From Boswellia sacra (taxonomy: Eukaryota; Streptophyta; Magnoliopsida; Sapindales; Burseraceae), in assembly GCA_013180625.2 (NCBI GenBank), contig SNVD02013667.1:434001-498000 (forward strand): DNA of 64,000 nt. Direction: 5' to 3'. A model generated the notes under the pieces. The model searched no databases and was not told the DNA's origin. It worked only from the letters and a program-made list of their open reading frames with translations. Both the position numbers and the translations under genes were made by a program. Positions 1 to 9,753 of this stretch are shown here, piece after piece (position 1 is the first letter of the stretch; every line of letters begins with the position of its first letter).

Positions 1-1676
1 ACATTGAAGTATTACTTCGCTGTAGGTTGATTGAAGACCAAATGAAGAATTGTCCCCTTGTACATTCAATGGCTGCCTTGGATATTATCTAAATTCCAAT
101 ATTGTTTTCACTGTGTTTGTACTCAATACACTTGCGTTCGTGTATAGTTTAACTACTGAGATTATACGGGGAACTTATCTTTTCAAATGTGTTATGTAAA
201 TTATCCTGACTTAATATCAAGAAATTGTCATTCAAATATATAATTACTTGAAGCTAGAAATAAATAATATAGATTCTCACAAATTCTTGGAATCGCGTTA
301 TATTCTCTGTAAATTGTTGAACAAAGATTTTATTATTAGAACGTGTTCCCCTGCCAATATATTGAATTATCTTTGTTATATGAGATCAATTTTTAAAGCA
401 TGAAAATAGATTGGATAAAAGATTAACGTATTAAGGCAAGAACCGACAAACTTTACCATGTGTATCAGAGATATGACTAGTAGGAGGCACTGAAGTTCTT
501 GTTCGAGGCGATCAATGATCATGAGTTTGTGAACTCCAGGATTACGATGGTAGTAGCATTTCACATCATGCTGTGATTAATAAACAAGTAGGATAGCGCC
601 TCAAGAATTGGGTCCAGTTAACTTGATTATTTACTCAATATTACTACAAAAACAGTAAGACACCTTTACACATAGCTTATGCAAAATTTATGCAGGAAAT
701 TCTAATAGTCAAACTGTAATTTAATCCATTTAACTTGAATTTCAGGATTTCTTCTGACAAGGGATTGAACTTTACTTTTACCGTGTTCTTTTGAAGAGAA
801 ATGAATCAGGTTGATGTGTCATAACATCATTTAACAATTACTACGACGTAAGGGTGGAACTCTTGCAGAGAAAATTAACTCTTCGCTACTTCTCTCATGA
901 TCAGTCCCTTGGTTCAAATTTTAAGTAATTTATTTTATAATCTTCATTGCAATGTCATATTTCATTGCCTCTCCAGTGAGTAATGTTGGTAACTCCCCAA
1001 TCATTATTTAATTATTCAATCTCTTGGTCATTTGCTTCTTTTCCTCACAAATTTTGGAAATGATTTGAAATCTACGATTTCTCCGCAGTTGTGTCTGCAT
1101 CTCTTCGTCAAGAAAATTAAAGAAACTAAAAGAATGCGTGCATGTGGAACTATTTTCATGTACTCTGTCTGCGAACTTCTTCTCTTTTCAGTTGTCATTA
1201 GAAATTCTTTTGTAAATATAAATTAGTTATTCATTCATCTCATTTGTAAAATTGTGCAAAGTTGATATACATATATACATATATTTATTTATTTAGGATC
1301 ATTAAATATGTGAATAATTAACTTTTGTTTTTAATCCTTGGATCAAATTATATAACAGTTAAAATTTTATGTCACAAGTTGAAATCAATATTTTAAGTTT
1401 AAAAATTAGTTTACAAGCACTCCCACATGCCATACATATACAAAATAAGATATATTAATCAATATGGATGCATATAAATATATGTGTGAAAGAGGGAGTT
1501 AAAAAAGGGCTTCAGAAAAATTCAAGGCTCCACTTATTCTCAAAGTATATTAACTAAAGCAAAAGGTGATACATATGACCCCCATTATTTACTAGCAATA
1601 CAAATCCATGTTACAGATATGTATTATGTGGAGTAAGGAAAGCAATAACGAAAATATCAACTTAGCTAGACATAAC

Positions 1677-1856
1677 TCATGGATTCACGACTTTCAAATC
1701 ATTAGAATTCTCGCAGCAAGGAGGAGCAAAACAGCAAAGTGGATTAGATAAACAACAAGGAGGAACACCTTGAGTCTTGTCGATGAGAGCTGTAAAAACT
1801 ATGAGAACCATTAGTAGAAGCTTCAAGAGAAACTTTATCATCATTGAGCTTTCCAT
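1677..1856 (-). CDS. Small secreted tri-CC cysteine-rich peptide, copy 1
   Basis: Single-exon frame of 59 codons from ATG at 1856 to TGA at 1677. Residues 1-8 (MESSMMIK) precede a hydrophobic stretch (residues 9-25, rich in L, V, I) typical of a signal peptide. Then comes a short linker (DKTQG) and a mature region of about 30 residues with six cysteines in three adjacent pairs: C34-C35, C41-C42 and C47-C48 (CC-x5-CC-x4-CC), flanked by Pro-Pro before the first and third pairs. The tail is ENSNDLKVVNP. This copy has Leu40 where the other five intact copies have Phe. A TATA box lies about 100 bp upstream and an AATAAG poly(A)-like signal (minus strand of 1533-1538) about 140 nt downstream. The product is inferred to be secreted; the six Cys could form disulfides or bind metal. 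It does not match cyclotide, defensin or RALF spacing, and I do not recognise the family. Confidence 0.8.
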   Translation of the reverse strand: MESSMMIKFLLKLLLMVLIVFTALIDKTQGVPPCCLSNPLCCFAPPCCENSNDLKVVNP

Positions 1857-1954
1857 TGATCAATACTCACTCCAAAGCGGATGTTAAGAAGTTTTAAAGC
1901 TTCACTATACCTCTTTTTGTATGGAATAATATGATGAAAGAGGAAAAACCTTGA

Positions 1955-1965
1955 CATATATATAA
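1955..1965 (-). promoter_or_regulatory. TATA box of peptide copy 1
   Basis: On the minus strand the run TTTTTATATATATG lies about 100 bp before the ATG at 1856, which fits a plant 5' leader of about 70 nt. The same element is at about 5557-5567, 9605-9615, 13709-13721, 21965-21975 and 25845-25853. In unit 5 (17854-17863) it is altered to TTTTACATATATG, so that copy may have a weaker core promoter. Confidence 0.6.
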
Positions 1966-1973
1966 AAATTTCA

Positions 1974-2103
1974 AGGGTATAATAAAAGAGATATTAATTG
2001 ATATTAGGTAAGAAAAGTTTGTTACAATCTGTCATTCTAAAGCAATTAAAAAAACCGAAAACAAACAATCAATATCAATTAATACCTCTTTTATTATATC
2101 CCT
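1974..2103. repeat. 130-bp inverted-repeat (MITE-like) element beside the peptide promoter
   Basis: Arms at 1974-2005 and 2071-2103 are reverse complements over about 32 bp, with one mismatch and one single-base gap (AGGGTATAATAAAAGAG... against the complement of ...CTCTTTTATTATATCCCT). They enclose a 65-bp spacer. On the minus strand the element ends about 10 bp upstream of the TATA box of the peptide gene. It has the form of a short MITE or a stable hairpin; no clear target duplication is visible. Confidence 0.75.
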
Positions 2104-2837
2104 AAAGGCAATGGTAAGTAACTTTATGTTTTTTATGAATGTAGAAAAAATGAAACTTATTTTACCATGATGCACATGTAACCGATCTCTACTCATAATC
2201 TATTATACATTTATACGAGATGTTCTATTTAGCTTCCATTAAAATTAATTATATGTTATCCGTTATAAATTCATATTCGATATAAAAATAGATTCTTGCC
2301 TTCAAGCATCTAAATAAATTCAAAAAATACTAATTTAATTCACTGGCCATTAATATCTTTCTCCCAACTCATCCAAGTGTTTTGCAATTCCGCACCTTAC
2401 TTTTTGGGTGCAAAACAATAAAATAAAAGGATCGCCATAATTAAAGAATGACATTATTACGAATAATCTCTCATGAGATTTGTCCAATATGTTCTAGCAT
2501 TCAATTTGAAAAAATCAATTGTGAAATTCAATGTCAGTAAGCCACTAAATCAAATTGTGTATTCAATGAATAATTTGACACTACATTATAGAACTCAGTC
2601 ATGCAAAGAATTTTGTTCGTGATTAATTGATATACAGAGGTTCTCAAATTCGGACATCCGAATTTCTTTAAAATTAGATATGTTTTTTTTTTTTTTTTTT
2701 TTACATTTTGAATGCATTCAGAAAGAACCTCGTTACGCAAAGGGTATTGTTAGTCGCTAATTGATATATAGGAGTTCTTAAAATTCAAACTTTAAGAATT
2801 CTTTAAATTTGGATATGATCATTTTCATTTTTGCGTT

Positions 2838-3071
2838 TTGAATGCACTAAAAGGCAGCTGGAGGCAGACTAGGGTTAAATTTAGCTTTAAAAAAATCGCC
2901 TCATGGAGCCCAGTGAGTGACTGCCTTTGCCTTGCTGCCCTGATAGTAGATAAAATCATAACTGGAACAGCAGGCGTGGAGCCAAGATGTCATATAAAGA
3001 GGGCCAAAAAACGAACTAACTTTAGAAAGAGAGAATTGATTATATTTAAAGCAAACTATCATTCAAAATAA
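2838..3071 (+). other. Exon-like plus-strand frame (LNALKGSW...), unit 1
   Basis: Open frame starting at a TTG just after a pyrimidine-rich stretch; it reads LNALKGSWRQTRVKF... It is also open in unit 2 (6433-6666) but has an in-frame TAG in unit 3 near 10550. It could be an exon of a decayed gene carried by the repeat unit. I recognise no domain and no good splice donor is obvious, so coding status is unproven. Confidence 0.25.
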
Positions 3072-3700
3072 TATATGAAAATTTAGTTTATATTAAGCTA
3101 AAGTATTATTCAAAATAATGTCATCATTTTTTGGATTTTGAAAAACACAATTACTATATATGTGGAATTTAACCAAGAATAACAAACAAATTAATTTAAA
3201 GGAAGAGACTAATGGTTACCCTTTTTTATTTTTTATTTCATAAGGAGACAAATATAGTTACTAATAGCAATTTATCGAAAATGCTAAATGAAAATAGATC
3301 TTAAGAATTAAAAAAATAACGAAATAAAATACAATTATAGATCTTAAACCTAATTTATTATTTTTATTACGAACGTTGTAGTTCTTGTCTTCTAAAGAAT
3401 CGTTTCAATTGTATTTGTGATATCAATTCAAAAAATTTGAAAGAAAATTAACCATTTTTATATTTAGTGAGAGAGAATAAGGTTTGGCGGTTTGTAAATA
3501 TAAAGAATAGTCATTTTTAATATTTAGTTGAAAAAATAATAAAAATATAAAATTAATCATTTTTATATTTTTTATATTTATACAATTAATTGTGACATCT
3601 TTAGGTATTAGTCATATTTAAGATCCATGGCATATAATCATATTATGATCAATGATGGCTCCATTCTTTTTGCACTGCTTTGGGTGTTTCCATTTTGCAG

Positions 3701-3828
3701 GTTCGCTACAAGAGCTTGATTCTGGATATAACGTGATGGACGCATTACAAAACATGCTACTCAAAGCTGACAGGGCAAAGTGTCTTTCATACACTCTTAC
3801 ACAATTCAATGCTTTAATGGCCCCCTAA
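3701..3828 (+). other. Exon-like plus-strand frame ending in a conserved stop, unit 1
   Basis: A T-rich tract and CAG acceptor-like site at 3698-3700 are followed by about 42 codons ending in ...TLTQFNALMAP and TAA. The same 128-bp segment, with the same acceptor position and stop codon, is at 7324-7451, 11377-11504, 15545-15672, 19620-19747 and about 23738-23866. It is open in five of six units; unit 4 has TAG at the third codon. A second frame follows downstream (about 4005-4137, ending ...HSMAALDII then TGA) and is also shared. They look like terminal exons of an unrecognised gene, or its remains. The opposite strand is also open in several units, so the strand is not certain. Confidence 0.3.
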
Positions 3829-5279
3829 GAAGGTTTCCTTCTATTGCTGATCCACTAACAATTTTGATAGTGTTAAGGCTGTCTAATATATCAGTCCTAG
3901 AAGTAATGCTACTATATTTGTTTTTGTTCGCCATTAAAATTTGAGACCATTACAAATATGCAAAAATATATATGCATTGTTTAATAACTTCTGTCATCAT
4001 CTTATTCTGGATCCGAGTTAAACTTAGGATTTGTGATGATTGGAAACATTGAGGCATTGCTTTGCTGTAGGTTGATTGAAGACCAAATGGAGAATTGTCC
4101 CCTTGTACATTCAATGGCTGCCTTGGATATTATCTGAATTCCAATATTGTTTTCACTGTGTTTGTACTCAATACACTTGCGTTCGTGTATAGTTTAACTA
4201 CTGAGATTATACGGGGAACTTATCTTTTCCAATATGTTATGTAAATTATCCTGACTTAATATCACACCTTTGCACAGAGCTTATGCAAAATTTATGCAGG
4301 AAATTCTAAGAGTCAAACTATAATTTAATCCATTTAACTTGAATTTGAGGATTTCCTCTGACAAGGGACTGAACTTTACTTTTACCGAGTTCTTTTGAAG
4401 AGAAATGAATCAGGTTGATGTGTCATAACATCATTTAACAATTACTACGACGTAAGGATGGAACTCTTACAGAGAAAATTAACTCTTCGCTACTTCTCTC
4501 ATGATCAGTCGCTTGGTTCAAATTTTAAGTAATTTATTTTATAATCTTCATTGCAATGTCATATTTGATTGCCTCTCGAGTGAGTAATGTTGGTAACTCC
4601 CCAATCATTATTTAATTATTCAATCGCTTGGTCATTTGCTTCTTTTCGTCACAAATTTTGGAAGTGATTTTAAATCTATGATTTCTCCGTAGTTGTGTCT
4701 GCATCTCTTCGTCAAGAATATAAAAGAAACTAAAAGAATGCGTGCATGTGGAACTATTTTCATGTACTCTGTCTGCGAACTTCTTCTCTTTTCGGTTGCC
4801 ATTAGAAATTCATTTGTAAATATAAATTAGCTATTCATTCATCTCATTTGTAAAATTGTGCAAAGTTGATATATATATACATATATTTATTTATTTAGGA
4901 TCATTAAATATGTAAATAATTAACTTATATTTTTAATCATTGGATCAAATAATATAATAGTTAATATTTTATGTCTGAGGTTGAAATCAATATTTTAAGT
5001 TTAAAAATTAGTCTACAAGCACACCCCCATGCCATACGTATACAAAAAAAAATATATTAATCAATATGGATGCATATAAATATATGTGTGAAAGAGGGAG
5101 TTAAAAAAAGGGCTACAGAAAAATTCAAGGCTCCACTTATTCTCATAGTATTTTAACCAAAGCAAAAGGTGATGCATATGACCCCCATTATTTAGTAGCA
5201 ATACAAATCCATGTTACAGATATGTATTATGTGGAGTAAGGAAAGCAATAACGAAAATGTCAACTTAGCTAGACATAAC

Positions 5280-5459
5280 TCATGGATTCACGACTTTCAA
5301 ATCATTAGAATTCTCGCAGCAAGGAGGAGCAAAACAGCAAAATGGATTAGATAAACAACATGGAGGAACACCTTGAGTCTTGTCGATGAGAGCTGTAAAA
5401 ACTATGAGCACCATTAGTAGAAGCTTCAAGAGAAACTTTATCATCATTGAGCTTTCCAT
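5280..5459 (-). CDS. Small secreted tri-CC cysteine-rich peptide, copy 2
   Basis: 59 codons, ATG at 5459, TGA at 5280. The protein is the consensus form: signal peptide, then PPCCLSNPFCCFAPPCC and the ENSNDLKVVNP tail. Compared with other copies it has a synonymous change at Pro33 (CCA for CCT). TATA and hairpin are in place upstream. The unit around it has lost about 430 bp elsewhere, yet this gene is untouched. Confidence 0.8.
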   Translation of the reverse strand: MESSMMIKFLLKLLLMVLIVFTALIDKTQGVPPCCLSNPFCCFAPPCCENSNDLKVVNP

Positions 5460-5576
5460 TGATCAATACTCACTCCAAAGCGGATGTTAAGAAGTTTTAA
5501 AGCTTCACTATATCTCTTTTCGTATTGAATAATATGATAAAACAAGAAAAACCTTGACATATATATAAAAATTTCA

Positions 5577-5706
5577 AGGGTATAATAAAAGAGATATTAA
5601 TTGATATTAGATAAGAAAAGTTTGTTACAATCTGCCATTCTAAAGCAATTAAAAAAACCGAAAACAAACAATCAATATCAATCAATACCTCTTTTATTAT
5701 ATCCCT
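5577..5706. repeat. 130-bp inverted repeat, unit 2
   Basis: Same element as in unit 1 and exactly the same length, 130 bp. The right arm has CAATCAATACC where unit 1 has CAATTAATACC, adding one mismatch to the stem. Confidence 0.7.
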
Positions 5707-8700
5707 AAAGGCAATGGGAAGTAACTTTATGTTTTTTATGAATGTAGAAAAAATGAAACTTATTTTACCATGATGCACATGTAACCGATCTCTACTCATA
5801 ATCTGTTATCCATATATACAAGAGGTTCTATTTAGCTACCATTAAAATTAATTATATGTTATCCGTTATAAATTCATATTGGATATAAAAATAAATTCTA
5901 GCCGTCAAGCATGCTAAATAAATTCAAAAAATACTAATTTCATTCACTGGCCTTTAATATCTTTCTGCCAACTCATCCAAGTCTTTTACAATTCCGCACG
6001 TTACTTTTTGGGTGCAAAACAATAAAATTAAAGGATCGCCATAATTAAAGAACGACAATATTACGAATAATCTCTCATGAGATTTGTCCAAATGCTCTAG
6101 CATTAAATTTGAAAAAATCAATCGTGAAATTCAATGTCAGTAAGCCACTAAATCAAATTGTGTATTCAATGCATAATTTGACACAACATTATAGAACTCA
6201 GTCATGGAAAGAGCTTTGTTCGTGATTAATTGATATACAGAGGTTCTCAAATTCGGACATCCGAATTTCTTTAAAATTAATTATGTTCTTTTTTTTTTAG
6301 ATTTAGAATGCATTCAAAAAGAACTTTGTTACGCAAAGGGTATTCTTAGTCGTTAATCGATATATAGGAGTTCTTAAATTCAAACTTTTAGAGTTCTTTA
6401 AATTTAGATATGATCATTTTCGTTTTTAGGTTTTGAATGCACTCAAAGGCAGCTGGAAGCAGACTAGGGTTAAATTTAGCTTAAAACGAATTGCCTCATG
6501 GAGCCCAGTGAGAGACTGCCATTGCCTTGCTGCCATGATAGTAGATAAAAGCATAACTGGAAGAGCAGGAGTGAAGCCAAGATGTCGTATAAAGAGGGCC
6601 GAAAAACGAACTAACTTTAAAAGGAGAGAATTGATTATAATTAAAGCAAACTATCATTCAAAATAATATATCAAAATTTAGTTTATATTAAGCTAAGGTA
6701 TTATTCAAAATAATGTCATCATTTTTTATATTTTAAAAAAACACAATTACTATATATTTGGAATTTAACCAAGAACAACAAACAAATTAATTTAAAGGAA
6801 GAAACCAATGGTTACTCTTTTTCATTTTTTATTTCATAAGGAGACAAATATAGTTACTAATAGTAATTTATCGAAAATCCCAAATGAAAATAGATCATAA
6901 GAATTAAAAAAAATAACGAAATAAAGTACAATTATGGATTTTCCTAAAAGAAAATCTAAACTCTTAAAACTAATTTATTATTATTATTATTAACGTTGTA
7001 GTTCTTGTTTTCTTAAGAATCGCTTCAATTATATTTGTGATATCAATTTAAAAAATTAGAAAGAAAATTAATCATTTTTATATTTAGTAAGAGAGAATAA
7101 GGTTTGGCAGCTTGTAAATATAAAGAATAGTCTTTTTTAATATTTAGTTGAAAAAATAATATCAAAAATATCAAATTAATCATTTTTATATTTATCATGT
7201 CTATACAATTAATTGTGAAATCTTTAGGTATTAGTCATATTTAAGATCCATGGCATATAATCATATTATGTTCAATGATGGCTCCATTCATTTTGCATTG
7301 CTTTGTTTGTTTCCATTTTGTAGGTTGGCTACAGGAGCTTTTTTCTGGATATAACGTGATGGACACATTACCAAAGATGCTACTCAAAGCTGACAGGGCA
7401 AAGTGTCTTCCATACACTCTTACACAATTCAATGCTTTAATGGCCCCCTAAGAAGGTTTCTTTCTGTTGCTGATCCACTAACAATTTTGATAGTGTTAAG
7501 GCTGCCTAATATATCAGTCCTAGAAGCAACGGTACTATCTTCTCTTTTGTTCACCATTAAAATTTGAGACCTTTACAAATATGCAAAAATTTATATCCAT
7601 TGTTTAAATAAATTCTGTCATCATCTTATTCTGGATCAGAGTTAAACTTAGGATTTGTGATGATTGGAAACATTGAAGCATTGCTTCGCTGTTGGTTGGT
7701 TGAAGACCAAATGGAGAATTGTCCCTTTGTACATTCAATGGCTGCCTTGGATATTATCTGAATTCCAATATTGTTTTTACTGTGTTTGTACTCAATACAC
7801 TTGCGTTTGTGTATAGTTTAACTACTGAGTTTATATGAGGAACTTAGCTTTTCAAATATGTTATGTAAATTATCCTGACTTAATATCAAAAAATTGTCAT
7901 TCAAATATATAATTACTTGAAGGAAGAAATAAATAATATCGATTCTCACAAATTCTTGGAATCGCGTTATATTCTCTGTAAATTGTTGGACAAAGATTTT
8001 ATTATTAGAACGTGTTCCCTTGTTTTTTTATTAAATTTGCATCAATATATTAAATTATGTTTGTTATATTTGATCATTTTTTAAAGCATGAAAACAGATT
8101 GGATAAAAGATTAATATATTAAGGTGCGAACCGAGAAACTTAACCATGTCTATCGGAAATATGACTAGTTGGAGGCATTGAAGTTCTTGTTGGAGGCCTT
8201 CAATGATCATGAGTTTCTGAACTCCAGGATTATGATGGTAGTAGCATTTCACATCATGCTGTGATTAATAAACAAGGAGGATAATGTCTCAAGAAATTAA
8301 CCAACGATTTGGGTCTAGTTAACTTGATTATTTACTCAATATTACTACAAAAACGGTATGACACCTTTGCACATAGCTTATGCAGAATTTATGCTGGAAA
8401 TTCTAAGAGTCAAACTTGAATTTAATTCATTTAACTTGAATTTTGGGATTTCTTCTGACAAGGGATTGAACTTTACTTTTACCAAGTTCTTTTGAAGAGA
8501 AATGAATTAGGTTGATGTGTCATAACATCATTTAACAATTACTACGACGTAAGGATGGAACTCTTGCAGAGAAAATTGACTCTTAGCTACTTCTCTCATG
8601 ATCAGTCCTTTTGTTCAAATTTCAAGTAATTTATTTTATAATCTTCATTGCAATGTCATATTTGGTTCCCTCTCCTCGTTTGCTTCTTTTCTTCGCAAAT

Positions 8701-9326
8701 TTTGGAAATGATTTGAAATCTTTGATTTCTCCGTAGTTGTGTCTGCATCTCTTCGTCAAGAATATAAAAGAAACTAAAATGATGCGTGCATGTGGAACTA
8801 TTTTCATGTGCTCGTGTCTGCGAACTTCTTTTCTTTTCAGTTGTCGTTGGAAATTCTTTTGTAAACACAAATTAGTTATTCATTCATCTCATTTGTAAAA
8901 TTTTGTAAAGTTGATATATATGTGTATATATATATATATATTTAGGGTCATTAAATATGTGAATAATTAACTTTTGTTTTTAATCCTTGGATCAAATTAT
9001 ATAACAGTTAAAATTTTATGTCACAAGTTGAAATCAATATTTTAAGTTTAAAAATTAATTTACAAGCACTCCCACGTGCCATACATATACAAAATGAGAT
9101 ATATTAATCAATATGGAAGCATATAAATATATGTGTGAAAGAGGGAGTTAAAAAAAGGGCTTCAGAAAAATTCAAGGCTCCACTTATTCTCAAAGTATAT
9201 TAACTAAAGCAAAAGGTGATACATATGACCCCCATTATTTAGTAGCAATACAAATCCATGTTACAGATATGTATTATGTGGGGTAAGGAAAGCAATAACG
9301 AAAATATCAACTTAGCTAGACATAAC

Positions 9327-9506
9327 TCATGGATTCACGACTTTCAAATCATTAGAATTCTCGCAGCAAGGAGGAGCAAAACAGCAAAATGGATTAGATA
9401 AACAACAAGGAGGAACTCCTTGAGTCTTGTCGATGAGAGCTGTAAAAACTATGAGCACCATTAGTAGAAGCTTCAAGAGAAACTTTATCATCATTGAGCT
9501 TTCCAT
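9327..9506 (-). CDS. Small secreted tri-CC cysteine-rich peptide, copy 3
   Basis: 59 codons, ATG at 9506, TGA at 9327. The protein is identical to the consensus; Gly30 uses GGA rather than GGT. By eye the 180-nt coding sequence is identical to that of copy 5, two units away, which suggests recent duplication or gene conversion. Confidence 0.8.
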   Translation of the reverse strand: MESSMMIKFLLKLLLMVLIVFTALIDKTQGVPPCCLSNPFCCFAPPCCENSNDLKVVNP

Positions 9507-9623
9507 TGATCAATACTCACTCCAAAGCGGATGTTAATAAGTTTTGAAGCTTCACTATATCTCTTTTTGTATGTAATAATATGATAAAACAAGAAAAGCC
9601 TTGACATATATATAAAAATTTAA

Positions 9624-9753
9624 AGGTTATAATAAAAGAGATATTAATTGATATTAGATAGGAAAAGTTTGTTACAATCTGTCATTCTAAAGCAATTAAA
9701 AAAACCGAAAACAAACAATCAATATCAATCAATACCTCTTTTATTATATCCCT
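9624..9753. repeat. 130-bp inverted repeat, unit 3
   Basis: Same 130-bp element. The left arm begins AGGTTATAAT instead of AGGGTATAAT, so the stem has an extra mismatch near its base. Confidence 0.7.

Larger units (their letters stand above)
1..4045. repeat. Array unit 1
   Basis: Full unit. It holds peptide gene copy 1 (1677-1856, minus), its promoter and 130-bp hairpin, and the plus-strand exon-like frames at about 2838-3071 and 3701-3828. A poly-T run lies at 2684-2702 and a short (TA)n-like tract at 1265-1285. The rest is AT-rich sequence in which I see no other gene. Confidence 0.9.
4046..7669. repeat. Array unit 2 (with ~430-bp deletion)
   Basis: This unit is about 430 bp shorter than the others. 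The sequence jumps at about 4263-4265 from the 'cttaatatca' segment directly to 'cacctttgcacagagc', skipping what lies at about 226-660 in unit 1. The lost part includes the segment that in other units holds a 62-codon minus-strand frame. The peptide gene, hairpin and exon-like frames are kept. Confidence 0.85.

Noticed and set aside
376..564. 62-codon minus-strand frame (MKCYYH...) recurring in six units
   Set aside because: It is absent from unit 2 by deletion, has no recognisable domain or promoter, and the opposite strand also has a conserved frame (LEALKF..., ending TGA). It is open probably because the units are near-identical, so not called as a gene.
1677..1856. Cyclotide, defensin or RALF identity for the small peptide
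   Set aside because: The six cysteines sit in three adjacent pairs within 15 residues, unlike the spaced knots of cyclotides or defensins or the four-Cys pattern of RALF.
3618..3809. 63-codon minus-strand frame (MNCVRV...) recurring in units 1-4
   Set aside because: It overlaps the plus-strand exon-like frame, which has an acceptor site and a fixed stop. The minus frame is disrupted in unit 5 and shows no domain or signal peptide.
5497..5799. 100-codon minus-strand frame across the promoter hairpin of unit 2
   Set aside because: Open only in unit 2 and lying over the TATA box and inverted repeat; no homologous frame of this length in other units.
8631..8870. Minus-strand frames of 70-79 codons near (TA)n tracts
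   Set aside because: Two overlapping phases are open at once, and their lengths vary between units through indels, as expected of chance frames.
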